Shown: positions 40,141-49,032 of the stretch, in pieces
Layout: every line of letters begins with the position of its first letter
Numbering within the stretch: the stretch's first letter is position 1
From: Spirochaetales bacterium
GTDB taxonomy: Bacteria; Spirochaetota; Spirochaetia; DSM-2461
Length of the DNA: 49,032 nucleotides
Assembly (NCBI GenBank): GCA_028533045.1
Contig: JAQQAP010000010.1
Coordinates: 1-49,032, forward strand
Direction: 5' to 3'
Notes under the pieces: generated by a model
The model's input: only the letters and a program-made list of their open reading frames with translations
Databases searched by the model: none
What the model was told of the DNA's origin: nothing
Program-made: the position numbers and the translations under genes

Positions 40141-40564
40141 GGGTGAATGTCCTTATTATCCTGTTTTTTATTTTTTGCAAAACCATTTTAACAAAGGATG
40201 TCAAAAGAAAGAACGGTTTTTTCCTTATTTCTCGGAATTCTCCCTTGTCATTTTTTACGCCTGTCACTTTTCCCAGAATCCGGTCCCTATTAATCCATGA
40301 TCCATGAGAGTTGGCATCGCCTTTTTCATAGACTTTTTGGCCTTTCCAGAGAGAAGACATATAAATACGATGGGCCGTGAATTTTCCTTCCCGGTAAAAC
40401 AGGGCCACCTCTCCCCATTGAACTTCATTTTTATGACAGAGAGTTATTTTTAACAGTTCTCCGGGGTATATGTTAGGAGCCATACTGCCTGTGAGCAGGG
40501 GTAGCCAGAGAATCTCTCCTTGTTGCCCCGTGAGAAGGGCATGGTAATCCGTAGGATCACCCAC
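40133..40564 (-). CDS. S24/S26-family (SipW/ER-type) signal peptidase-like protein
   Basis: A 143-residue protein with the signal peptidase boxes. LLTGSMAPNIYPGE gives the nucleophile Ser27. GEVALFYREGKFTAHRIY gives His65, which replaces the Lys of bacterial enzymes, so it is of the ER/SipW (Ser-His) type. KVYEKGDANSHG at 78-88 is box E. No N-terminal transmembrane helix is seen; a hydrophobic stretch at the C-terminus may contact the membrane. Within this operon it could be the leader protease of the peptide, but it might also serve the surface lipoprotein or the giant adhesin. It overlaps both neighbours by 8 bases. Confidence 0.8.
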   Translation of the reverse strand: MGDPTDYHALLTGQQGEILWLPLLTGSMAPNIYPGELLKITLCHKNEVQWGEVALFYREGKFTAHRIYMSSLWKGQKVYEKGDANSHGSWINRDRILGKVTGVKNDKGEFREIRKKPFFLLTSFVKMVLQKIKNRIIRTFTHD

Positions 40565-41837
40565 GACGCAACATCCTTACAACCTTTCTTATTAGGCGAA
40601 AGCTCCATCGGAAGGGTTCCATAGGGTAGGCCAAAAAGACGAGTGGTGAGTGTCTTTTAAGGGAATAGGTTTTTCTTAAGCTCCAGGGGGGGGCAAAAAA
40701 GAGAGGGATTATAGTCAGACTGCGGATTTTTCGAGATAGGGGACTTGGGGTTACCAAAGGTTCCAGATAACGGTAGAAAGAACACCAAATACGATTGGTT
40801 TTGGCAAAGTTAACATAGGCCTTATGGTGAAATCGAATCATAAGTTTTTGGCCTATAGTAAGCTTGTTTTCCCAGGGGGACAGGTCGGGGATGTCCGGGC
40901 AAGGGTAAAACGATTTTGTAAGCTGGAGGGAGTAGATGACAAAAGGGAGTGTATCGGTTTTATAAGACTGCTCCAGAAAGAATTGCCAGTCAATGCCGGG
41001 GTAGGACGATAGCTGGAAGATAATCAGGATATTTCTTAGGCAAAAACTATGTTTGGCTACGCTTCTTTTTAGAGCCGTGTGCATACACATCAACCAAAGC
41101 CTGTCCATGGGCAAGAGTTGTTTACAATTAAGCTTATTGTTAAAACAGGCCTGTTCGGTCATTCGATGTTTTTGTTCCAGGAATTTTGCTAAATATATGG
41201 GATAAACCCGGGAAGGTTCAAAAAAATCGCTGTGAAATTCAATGAGAAGTGATGTTTTGGGGTGGAGGTACTCAAACTGATTACTCCATTCAAGCAATGT
41301 GGCTATATCGTCCTTTTCCTTTTTTTTAATCCACAAATTCCGATCATAACCAACATAGTTAAATCCCTTATTGAGCATGAGTTCGTGAATAGTCGGTATG
41401 GACTTTTTGGGTACAAGTAAATCCAGGTCTCCAAAATCCCTTATCATTCCATCTACCTGGTAAGGGCCCTTCATAACAATGGGGCTTACATTTATTTCTT
41501 CCAAAAGGCGGATTATTTCTTTTAGTACCGATTGATAGAGGGCTATTTCGTGGTCATGAAGCATTAAGGCCTGTTTAAGCTGATTATGAAGAGGGGGAGA
41601 AAACTTTTTTAACTCAAATGGGCCTGAAAGAAGGTTATTTGCTGCCAGTTTGCTTAGTTTTTGTTTTTTACACAGGGATAGGAATGTTACATCATCCAAA
41701 GAGGGTGGGATTCCCTGATGAATATTATCATTTAAGGTAAGTTTATGCAGAAAGTCCTCTTCTATGGACAGGTTCTCCCTATATTTATTCATTAGTGGGA
41801 TAATAGGTAAAATCCTTTTTTTTTTCAAGGTAAACAT
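40557..41837 (-). CDS. Nucleotidyltransferase-like protein (NTP_transf_5 type)
   Basis: A 426-residue protein. The fold's signature is visible at 120-143: IVMKGPYQVDGMIRDFGDLD then LLVPKK, where GDLDLLV (136-142) matches the metal-binding 'GDiDlLV'. A helical N-terminus and a long C-terminal region with many Trp/His/Arg residues complete it. This matches the uncharacterised nucleotidyltransferase family found with PqqD and HPr-kinase-like genes in RiPP and lasso clusters (N proteins). The start ATG 41837 has no clear ribosome binding site; a later Met at 41792 is possible. It is the first gene of the minus-strand operon. Confidence 0.8.
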   Translation of the reverse strand: MFTLKKKRILPIIPLMNKYRENLSIEEDFLHKLTLNDNIHQGIPPSLDDVTFLSLCKKQKLSKLAANNLLSGPFELKKFSPPLHNQLKQALMLHDHEIALYQSVLKEIIRLLEEINVSPIVMKGPYQVDGMIRDFGDLDLLVPKKSIPTIHELMLNKGFNYVGYDRNLWIKKKEKDDIATLLEWSNQFEYLHPKTSLLIEFHSDFFEPSRVYPIYLAKFLEQKHRMTEQACFNNKLNCKQLLPMDRLWLMCMHTALKRSVAKHSFCLRNILIIFQLSSYPGIDWQFFLEQSYKTDTLPFVIYSLQLTKSFYPCPDIPDLSPWENKLTIGQKLMIRFHHKAYVNFAKTNRIWCSFYRYLEPLVTPSPLSRKIRSLTIIPLFFAPPWSLRKTYSLKRHSPLVFLAYPMEPFRWSFRLIRKVVRMLRRG

Positions 41838-41847
41838 TTTGCTGCAA

Positions 41848-42144
41848 ATGAATCAAATATCAAAAAAAGATCCCCTTTCCGGTAAGGATCACTGGAGCAG
41901 AAAGGAGAGAAAACGTGAAATTCAGGCCTCCCTGGAAGAGGGAACCTTTGAAGCCCTCCTCATAACTCCCACTTCTATCTATTCTATTGATATTGATTTG
42001 ATAGGTTTTGAAAAACTATTCAATCTTGATATTCTTTATTTGATGAATTTGTGCCTTGAAACTTCTACAGATATAGTCTGGCCTATTGATACCTTGTTAT
42101 TCATTGCAGAAATGCTGTCTTTAGAGGCAGTTGTTTTGTTATAA
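41848..42144 (+). CDS. Doubtful short reading frame between divergent operons
   Basis: A 98-codon frame (ATG 41848) whose first half is charged (KKDPLSGKDHWSRKERKREI) and second half hydrophobic (LFNLDILYLMNLCLETSTDI). No family is recognised, and no ribosome binding site precedes the ATG. The region (41838-42216) is the only gap of more than 300 bases without a confident gene. It must hold the promoters of the minus-strand RiPP-like operon and the plus-strand adhesin. It could be a decayed gene or chance coding. Confidence 0.25.
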   Translation: MNQISKKDPLSGKDHWSRKERKREIQASLEEGTFEALLITPTSIYSIDIDLIGFEKLFNLDILYLMNLCLETSTDIVWPIDTLLFIAEMLSLEAVVLL

Positions 42145-42174
42145 AAAGTCACTGAATTATTAGAAAAAATGATG

Positions 42175-42180
42175 TATAAT
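42175..42180 (+). promoter_or_regulatory. Probable -10 box of the giant adhesin gene
   Basis: TATAAT (preceded by TG) lies 36 bases before the ATG at 42217; the -35 region 17 bases upstream (CTGAAT) is weak. AAAGGAG (42205-42211) is the ribosome binding site. Confidence 0.5.
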
Positions 42181-42216
42181 TTTTAATTGTACAGTTCTGT
42201 CTCCAAAGGAGTTAGT

Positions 42217-45200
42217 ATGAGAAAAGCGGGTTTTCCTAACATTCTTATTTATATAGTATTACTTTTTCTATCCTCTTTACTTTTTGGGCAGAGCCGGATG
42301 CCGGCGGACACCGATGCCTGGCTTATGGTGACCGAAAACCCCAGCAGTGGTGGTTTGGATGCGGTTGTAACCATTTTCTTTGAAGTTCCCGATACGGTTA
42401 CCAGTCCCATTTATTTTGGTATACGCGATCCTGAATGTAATGATGACAGAGACCCTGATTCAATTATTGCCACCACTGGAGATGGTACGGATGACGGTTT
42501 AGCTTCTTTGACAGAATTCCGCTTATTCATGGGGGATGATGCTTATACTGGAGCGAATGCTCGTGATGTTGACTATGGAATACCGGCCAGTAATCATGAT
42601 ACCGACGGTACCTGTCCTAGTGGTTATGATTATCGTTACGATGAAACAACCACAGCTGTTAGCGGTTATGACGGAACTGATGTGACAGATGACAAGGAAT
42701 GGGTTTATTTTCCCTCTGTTTATGCTTCGGAAGGTGAGCAAGTAGGTAATAATTACTATTTTAGACTGGTTGTTGAAGCGGACCCGGATGATGATATAAA
42801 TACGAATATGAAGAATGCTTTTCAGGTTATTGCATCTTATAACAGTGATTCTTCTAGCCCAACTGAAATTACCGCTATACGGGCCTTTTCCTATAGTTGG
42901 TGTGTGGATTTTGAGGATGATACGACAAAGACATGGGATTTTTATCCCTTCGTTCCTGACTCATCCGGATCGACAGAGAGCATGGATCTCAATTTTATTG
43001 ATATGGACAACGAAGGTTCATATTCTCTAGATAGCTATTCAGGTAATATCTCTGATTCGGATAATCCGGGTAACACTTCTCCCTGGTCTTCCTACACAAA
43101 TGGGGGACATACAACAGATTATCAATTCGGAACCGATGTAAATGAAACTTGGCAAGTTAGTATTACTGAAACTACAAATGGAACGAACGATGGGCATAAT
43201 GGAGTCGAATTTTATGCCGAAAACGAAGACACCGGTGATATCTTAAAAATATACTCATCCGAATATATCCCGGATCAGCCTTATCGAATCATGGCTACTA
43301 TCGACGAGAGTGATACTGATGATGAACGGACAGTCAACTTACAGATTGTAGATGATGAAGACAATTCAGTTCCCTATGAACGAACATTTGATATGAGCAT
43401 TTCCTACGACGGAGGTGGCTCTTATACCCTTTCTCCTACCGATACGTCAGATATTACCACAAATGCGGAGGGATTTTACTCTTTTACCTGTACCGACGCC
43501 ACTACTGAAACGGTTACCATTTCCTTCATAACCGATGGTACGGGAACTACCGATACTCTGGAAGGCGTTAATGACACGGTAACCTTGGTTTTTGATTCGG
43601 GAAGTATTCCCACCTTGAGCACAGACGGCTCCCCCGATTTGCGCTCCCTTACGGAAGGGGACAGTCCTACTGATATTGATTTTACCATTGTAGATGTGGA
43701 TGGGGACATTACTACTACAAATGGTATTTACCTAAGGATCCCCGATACGGTTAGCGCCGAATTTGATACAACCGTAGACCTTTCCGGTAACATTACGGGG
43801 GATGCTTCGGGGAATGTTTCCAGCCTGGTAAGTTACTATGACAGCACAACCATATTTATTGATGTGACAACGGATTTTTCTTCCGGTGATACGATTGTGT
43901 TGAGCGGTGCAGCCTTTACCTCTACCAATTCGGCCTCTTCCGGGGATTTTGAACTCTCCTATAGCGGGGTCGACGGTCCTTACAATGTCGTGGATGACTA
44001 CGATAACGGGGGCGCCGATACGGATGGGGACGATATCGTTATTGCCAGTTCCGGTTCCTATACCTATTATGTCTGGGACGGTTCGGAAGGAAGCACTTTT
44101 AGTGACGTGGATAACTGGCAGGGAGGTGTAGCTCCCACCGATGACGGTTTAGCTAAGGTAACCATTGCCGATTCGGGAACCGATCCGGTTATTCCCGCCT
44201 ATACTACAGGGTTTTATGATTTAACAATTGACTCCGGGGCGAATCCTACGCTGGAAGGGGATTTAATTGTTCTTAACAGCTATTCAAACAGCGGTACACT
44301 TACCATAACGGATACTTCTGATACAAGTATTACTTTTTCCGGTAGTGCTTTTGACAGTACACCCTCGTTGGGTGATGTGGAATTTACCGGGACGAGCGGT
44401 GAAATAAATTATACCTATTTTGATAGCTTTACTTTGACTTCGGGAACCTGGGACTTCACTGTTAATAGTGATATTAGCTTTGACGAGAATGTTACCCTTG
44501 CTTCGGGAGCTACCCTCAACCTTGATTATGACCAGTCCTTTTATGTTTACGGTAGCTGGACAAATAACGGAACAACTATTTGGGATAGTACTGGCACGGA
44601 CGATGGAGCTTCTCTTAATCTTTCGGGGACTCAAACGGCAACTATTTCCGGCGATTCGACACTTCTCTATCTTATCTGTACTGAACCGGGGAAAACTGTT
44701 GTTTTTGAGACCGGTTCGACTCAAACGGTAGACTACATCACTCTAAAGGGTGATTCAACGGATGATCTCATCCTTGAGGGAACGGGGAACTGGACCATCG
44801 ATTATTCCGGTGGGGGAACGGATATTTCCTATGTTACTGTGGATTATGGGAATGCTGATACGACTGATATTTATTGTGATTACTCAACAATCAATAATAT
44901 TACCTCAAATCAGGCCGGAACAGGTTTTAGCTGGTTCGATTCTACGGTAAGCACGGTAACCTGGGACGGGGACCAAAATGATGGGGATGTCTATAATGGA
45001 GACAACTGGGATACCGGAACGGCGCCTACTGCAGGTGATACTATTATCATAGCAGATGCTTCTACTTATACCAGCCCTATTTTATCTGCAGCCTGGGATA
45101 TGACCGGCAGCGACATCACCATTGAATCGGGGGGAACCCTGGATCTTGACGACCAGACTCTAACCTGTGCTAACTTTGAAAATAACGGGACTCTCCGACT

Positions 45201-48200
45201 TCAGTCAACGGGGGATGTTGCTGCTTCCACCTCTTATACTGACTCGGGCAGCATCGTGTATCATACCACAGGTACAACCGGCCTTCCTTTGGGGGATTCC
45301 TATACTAATCTGACCATAGAGGGCGGAAGCTGGGTTTTGGACAGTGCCTTAAGTGTTACGTCAGAATTTTCTCTGGAAGGGGGAAGCCTGAATTCTTCGG
45401 GGAGCAGCATTACTGTATATGGCGATATGGTCTTAAGCGGCGGAACTCTAACCATGAATGGAGACTTAACAGGTTATGGTGACTTTAATATAGGCAGCAG
45501 CGCTTCTATTTCCGGTTCCAGTGGAGATCTTTCAATTTCTGGTGAAGCGACTCTAGGGGGGGATATTACCTACACCAACGCGGCCATTATGACTTTTAGC
45601 GGAGGTTTGTCTTCTTCTTATATCACCGGTGCGATTTCTTCGGTCGGTGGGACCATAGATGTTAGCGGTAGTTCCGCCAGCTCCTTTGTATTCGACGGTG
45701 GTTCCTTTGACGCCGGTAGTAGCGGAACTATTACAATTGATTCTAATTCGCAGGATATCTATTGTGCTAGTGATGATGCAAATGTAGAGCTGACTGCAGA
45801 TACTATCACTCTTTCCAATACGGGTACAGTTATTGGTTCGGGAACAACGAACAGTTTGGACACGGCTTCCGCCAATACCTGTGCCATGACCCTTCCCGGG
45901 GGGAATGTTGCTATCTATATTGATCATACAGGAGCCGTAGCACCTTCTTTTACGGGTTATGGGGGAGACAGAACTCCGCCTCTTACTAATTATGGTCTAT
46001 CTATTGTTGCCACGGGGGATATGACTCTTCCCGCCTATACCCTTGAATCGGGTACGGAAGTTATGGAGTTTGAGGCTGCCAATTTAACTGTTCCCGCCGA
46101 TTGTGAAATTACGACTACCGACGGGAATATTTCTCTTACAGGGACGAGTTCTGTTACATTTGATACGGTTTCCTCGGCGGACATTACTGCTTCCGGTTCT
46201 GGGAGTATTACAGTTACTTCAGGTAGTAGTCTTACTTTGAACAAAGCCATTTCTGTTAGCTCTGGGGATATTTCTCTGGATGTCGAGTATGGTTCTCTTA
46301 CCGTGGGACAGGCCGTTTCATCGACTTCCGGTAATATTACTTTGGACGGAAACAGTGCTGATGATAATACGGCTTACGTCTATTCCGGCGATATTAGTAT
46401 TGATGGGGCTGTAACAGCCAGTGGGAATGTGACTTTTACAGCCTATAATGGTTCGGTTAGTCAGTCCGGCGTTATTACAGCCAATACTTTAACTGTCACC
46501 ACCTACGATGATGACGGGGGGGATATAGACTTAAACGATGCCACAAATGATTGTACGACGATTGACCTGCAGGCTTGGGATGATGACGGTTCGGCCTATG
46601 GAACGGGGACAATCTATTTTGCCGAAAATGACGGCTTTGTTATTTCCAATATTTTTACTGCTTCTGATGTCTCACTTTCTGTTGTGAACGGACAGGATTA
46701 TGATACGGATTCAACAGTGGAAGTGACCCAGTCGGGTAGTGGAGGGGGGATCAAGGCTGATGAACTTGTCCTGGGAGGTACGGGGGATTACTTCTTAAAC
46801 GATACGACAGATAATACTGTGGGGTATTTAGCCGGTTCTGTTACGGGTGATCTATACTTTAGTCAGGCTACACAAAATATAGAAGTTGGTTACGCCGACA
46901 GTCTTGGTGTAACCGGCTTAGTCGTATCGCAGGAAATTGGTTTTCATACAAACTACAGAACATTTTCCCTTTATGATGATTCAACAAATTTTGGATATAT
47001 TAGTTGTCGTGGGCTAATGTTACGTGGGTGGAATGGGCACTACCTTTTTTCTTCTAATTCTACTAATAATAGTGTTAGCACTCTGGAAATTTACTCTTCT
47101 GATGCATCAAATACCGTTGATGAGGTGAGCCTAGCGCAAAATGTAGGCCTTACCTTAGGTGATGTAGATACCTGTGCTAATTCTGGCGACAGCGGTATTA
47201 CTCTTGGAGAGGCTATCACTCTTGATTTGGGAACCAATGACCTGACCATTGAAGATAGTTCCACCTCGATAGATGTGGATGGCGCTTTAACCATTACAGC
47301 CGGTCAGATCATCAATGGGGACAATGTTGACTTCTATTCATCGGGGAATGTAACACTCTCTCTTGATAGTCCAACCACACTGGGAAACACCTGGATCTTT
47401 GATGCCGACTCCGACGGTACGGGAAGTACCGATTTTTCCACAAGTTTTACCGGTACCGGCTCCCTCACCTTCAACAATATTCAAATCGGAACAGAAACGG
47501 GCGATGCTGCAGCTAGCGTTACTCTGACCCTGGACAGCGGTTCGAGCTGGGACGTTGACGGAGATATTACTGTCGGTTCTATGGAAACAACCACCTTCGA
47601 TATCTCAGATGTTAGCCTGAATATCGCCGGGGATGTGGATTTTACGAACCTTGATACCTTTACTTCTACCGGTTCCACGGTTACCTTCGACAGTTCAACA
47701 GCAGTTCAGGATCTTACGTCTGCCGGTTTATCATTCAATAACATAATCATAAATGGCGGAGCCCTCTATGGCGTCGCTGCTTCGGACTCAACCGTTACCA
47801 CAGGCACAATTAATGTCACCAGCGGTACATTCAGTTCATCAACCTCTATTACTTCAGGCGGTCAGTTAACCGTTGATGGAGGTACTCTTACGGCAAACGG
47901 TTCTGTAAATGTAACTTCTGGTGGAATGTCCGTTACAAGCGGTACGGCTACAACCAATGATACTCTTACTATTACCACAGGGGATCTTAGTGTTTCCGGG
48001 ACAGGCTCCATGGGTGGTTCCGGTGATATTGACTTGAACGACGGTGGTATTAGTCTGGCAGGAACAGGTACGTTTGATTGTGTAACACGAAATATTTATC
48101 TCACAGGCGATTGGACCGAAAATATTGGAACCCTAGATGTTACGGATGATTCTTCACTTATTACCTTTGATGGTAGTGGGACTTCTACCATTAACGGTGT

Positions 48201-49032
48201 TAACAGTATTGATAATCTTACGGTTGCTTCAACTGCAACCCTTAACATAGATACTAGTAGTCTTATTTGTAATAACAACCTTATTGTAAATGGCGTATTG
48301 GATAGCAATAGCATTGATTTAACTGTGGCCGGTACAGTGAGCGGTTCGGGAACACTCCAGACAAGTGGTACAGAAACCCTTGATATTGAGGGAAATATCA
48401 GCGTAAACAGGATTACTATACCAAATACGTCCAGTTCAAATATTGAAGCTGCCTCTTCTTTCTCTCCTTCTATATTTGATGATGACGGAGCGGGGGGGGA
48501 TGTTGAGTCTGGAACGGTTACACTTGACGGAGCCAATACAGGGGCCCTTAGTGGTTTGAGTTTCTATAATTTAAATATTGGTAAAGACAGCAATACCGAT
48601 GTAATTACTTCGACCGGAGCTCTTACCGTAACTAATAGCTTGGGCCTTTCTGGCGGTAATTGGACTTTGGGCGCCTATACCCACAGTATTTCAAATGGTT
48701 GGGATTCATCTTCTGTAACAGCTCCCAATTATACCATGACAACAACTGACTCAACTATACAATTAAATAGCGGTAATGTAGAGCATGAAGCGGGAGAAGG
48801 TTTTAATAACTTTACAGTTAATGGAGCCATTATACAGGATTCCGGTCTCGAGGTAGGAAGTAATCTAGTTATTAATAATACATATTCCTTAACCACGTCC
48901 GACAATAATCTCACCGTGGGCGGTGCCGTAAGTGGTTCGGGAACCCTGACCGATACGAGTACAGCGACGGCGGAGACGATAGACATAGGCGGGGACATAA
49001 GCGGAATTGATATGGACTTCTCCAGCGGTAAT
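42217..49032 (+). CDS. Giant exported beta-helix adhesin-like protein (3' end beyond window)
   Basis: From ATG 42217 the frame stays open for 2272 codons to the window edge; I read every codon and found no stop. AAAGGAG lies 5 bases upstream. A signal peptide (NILIYIVLLFLSSLLFGQ) is followed by an acidic N-terminal region. Two copies of a 'WDG...NW..G.APT..D' module start at residues about 620 and 916. After these come very long Ser/Thr/Gly/Asp-rich segments that read like parallel beta-helix rungs (GSVNVTSGGMSVTSGT; GSLTFNNIQIGTETG). Cysteine is rare and Lys/Arg are sparse. It is probably a surface adhesin or autotransporter-like passenger; any C-terminal anchor is outside the window. Confidence 0.85.
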   Translation, partial: MRKAGFPNILIYIVLLFLSSLLFGQSRMPADTDAWLMVTENPSSGGLDAVVTIFFEVPDTVTSPIYFGIRDPECNDDRDPDSIIATTGDGTDDGLASLTEFRLFMGDDAYTGANARDVDYGIPASNHDTDGTCPSGYDYRYDETTTAVSGYDGTDVTDDKEWVYFPSVYASEGEQVGNNYYFRLVVEADPDDDINTNMKNAFQVIASYNSDSSSPTEITAIRAFSYSWCVDFEDDTTKTWDFYPFVPDSSGSTESMDLNFIDMDNEGSYSLDSYSGNISDSDNPGNTSPWSSYTNGGHTTDYQFGTDVNETWQVSITETTNGTNDGHNGVEFYAENEDTGDILKIYSSEYIPDQPYRIMATIDESDTDDERTVNLQIVDDEDNSVPYERTFDMSISYDGGGSYTLSPTDTSDITTNAEGFYSFTCTDATTETVTISFITDGTGTTDTLEGVNDTVTLVFDSGSIPTLSTDGSPDLRSLTEGDSPTDIDFTIVDVDGDITTTNGIYLRIPDTVSAEFDTTVDLSGNITGDASGNVSSLVSYYDSTTIFIDVTTDFSSGDTIVLSGAAFTSTNSASSGDFELSYSGVDGPYNVVDDYDNGGADTDGDDIVIASSGSYTYYVWDGSEGSTFSDVDNWQGGVAPTDDGLAKVTIADSGTDPVIPAYTTGFYDLTIDSGANPTLEGDLIVLNSYSNSGTLTITDTSDTSITFSGSAFDSTPSLGDVEFTGTSGEINYTYFDSFTLTSGTWDFTVNSDISFDENVTLASGATLNLDYDQSFYVYGSWTNNGTTIWDSTGTDDGASLNLSGTQTATISGDSTLLYLICTEPGKTVVFETGSTQTVDYITLKGDSTDDLILEGTGNWTIDYSGGGTDISYVTVDYGNADTTDIYCDYSTINNITSNQAGTGFSWFDSTVSTVTWDGDQNDGDVYNGDNWDTGTAPTAGDTIIIADASTYTSPILSAAWDMTGSDITIESGGTLDLDDQTLTCANFENNGTLRLQSTGDVAASTSYTDSGSIVYHTTGTTGLPLGDSYTNLTIEGGSWVLDSALSVTSEFSLEGGSLNSSGSSITVYGDMVLSGGTLTMNGDLTGYGDFNIGSSASISGSSGDLSISGEATLGGDITYTNAAIMTFSGGLSSSYITGAISSVGGTIDVSGSSASSFVFDGGSFDAGSSGTITIDSNSQDIYCASDDANVELTADTITLSNTGTVIGSGTTNSLDTASANTCAMTLPGGNVAIYIDHTGAVAPSFTGYGGDRTPPLTNYGLSIVATGDMTLPAYTLESGTEVMEFEAANLTVPADCEITTTDGNISLTGTSSVTFDTVSSADITASGSGSITVTSGSSLTLNKAISVSSGDISLDVEYGSLTVGQAVSSTSGNITLDGNSADDNTAYVYSGDISIDGAVTASGNVTFTAYNGSVSQSGVITANTLTVTTYDDDGGDIDLNDATNDCTTIDLQAWDDDGSAYGTGTIYFAENDGFVISNIFTASDVSLSVVNGQDYDTDSTVEVTQSGSGGGIKADELVLGGTGDYFLNDTTDNTVGYLAGSVTGDLYFSQATQNIEVGYADSLGVTGLVVSQEIGFHTNYRTFSLYDDSTNFGYISCRGLMLRGWNGHYLFSSNSTNNSVSTLEIYSSDASNTVDEVSLAQNVGLTLGDVDTCANSGDSGITLGEAITLDLGTNDLTIEDSSTSIDVDGALTITAGQIINGDNVDFYSSGNVTLSLDSPTTLGNTWIFDADSDGTGSTDFSTSFTGTGSLTFNNIQIGTETGDAAASVTLTLDSGSSWDVDGDITVGSMETTTFDISDVSLNIAGDVDFTNLDTFTSTGSTVTFDSSTAVQDLTSAGLSFNNIIINGGALYGVAASDSTVTTGTINVTSGTFSSSTSITSGGQLTVDGGTLTANGSVNVTSGGMSVTSGTATTNDTLTITTGDLSVSGTGSMGGSGDIDLNDGGISLAGTGTFDCVTRNIYLTGDWTENIGTLDVTDDSSLITFDGSGTSTINGVNSIDNLTVASTATLNIDTSSLICNNNLIVNGVLDSNSIDLTVAGTVSGSGTLQTSGTETLDIEGNISVNRITIPNTSSSNIEAASSFSPSIFDDDGAGGDVESGTVTLDGANTGALSGLSFYNLNIGKDSNTDVITSTGALTVTNSLGLSGGNWTLGAYTHSISNGWDSSSVTAPNYTMTTTDSTIQLNSGNVEHEAGEGFNNFTVNGAIIQDSGLEVGSNLVINNTYSLTTSDNNLTVGGAVSGSGTLTDTSTATAETIDIGGDISGIDMDFSSGN

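Noticed and set aside
38802..41837. Ordinary lasso peptide cluster
   Set aside because: Only the recognition, kinase and nucleotidyltransferase components are seen. No asparagine-synthetase-like cyclase or transglutaminase-type protease is encoded in the window, and the precursor lacks the usual Thr at core position -2.
42523..48998. Many short open frames, both strands, inside the giant adhesin region
   Set aside because: They are antisense or off-frame shadows of the continuous plus-strand frame starting at 42217; composition is Ser/Val/Thr-rich as expected for antisense of a Thr/Ser/Gly/Asp-rich gene.
1..49032. tRNA or rRNA genes
   Set aside because: The intergenic gaps were read on both strands and no cloverleaf with a T-loop GTTCRANNC or rRNA-like stretch was recognised; short RNAs cannot be excluded without a covariance search.

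Overview
The window looks like a chromosomal segment of a free-living or host-associated spirochaete (Spirochaetota). This is inferred from gene content and style, not from a search: a PSP1/RicT protein next to a YaaR-like protein, two bactofilins, a Rho with a long Asn/Lys-rich N-terminal extension, a cyclic-nucleotide-binding plus PH-like membrane protein, many TPR and exported hypothetical proteins, and a single-histone-fold protein.

Layout. (1) 1-5640 is an AT-richer accessory region. It holds the 5' end of an IS256-type transposase at the left edge, a GNAT acetyltransferase wrecked by an internal deletion and truncated at the IS end, a second intact GNAT, a secreted C-type-lectin-like protein, an S41 peptidase lipoprotein flanked by a direct repeat, a MazG-like pyrophosphohydrolase, a decayed histidine phosphatase, a SUFU-domain protein and a macro-domain protein. 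(2) 5700-12000 is a tightly packed operon: ychJ, an RluA-type pseudouridine synthase, a CNBD/PH membrane protein, an exported YD-like repeat protein and rlmL. Convergent to it is a pair of membrane genes (zinc-ribbon protein and DUF4105-like protein). (3) 13700-33000 is mostly core: a bacterial histone candidate; an M23 peptidase-bactofilin-YaaR-RicT operon; a small zinc-ribbon protein with ribosomal protein S20 and HU behind a near-consensus promoter; bactofilin-2, pncC, rho and rpmE; a GGDEF cyclase; a run of galactokinase-like gene, surE, TPR protein and NHL/VWA protein; proB; and dus with a sigma/HTH-like gene. (4) 33143-35758 is ftsK, closed by a perfect 20-bp-stem bidirectional terminator. 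(5) 35830-41840, all on the minus strand, is the most unusual part. A nucleotidyltransferase-like protein, an S26 ER/SipW-type signal peptidase, an HPr-kinase-like protein and a PqqD-like peptide-binding protein overlap end to end. They are followed by a short 44-residue peptide gene with a leader-like YSKPEI motif, and then a BspA/DUF285 25-residue-repeat surface lipoprotein. (6) From 42217 to the right edge runs one uninterrupted plus-strand reading frame of 2272 codons with no stop: a giant exported beta-helix/adhesin-like protein.

How it fits together. The RiPP-like block combines the recognition domain (PqqD/B1-like), kinase (K-like) and nucleotidyltransferase (N-like) known from paeninodin-type lasso peptide clusters, but no lasso cyclase or transglutaminase-type leader protease is visible. 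It carries a Ser/His signal peptidase instead and leads directly into a surface lipoprotein gene. This is the best candidate for an undescribed system. Second is the 61-residue histone-fold protein. Several promoters place the -10 box immediately before the start codon (14701, 29778), suggesting leaderless transcripts.
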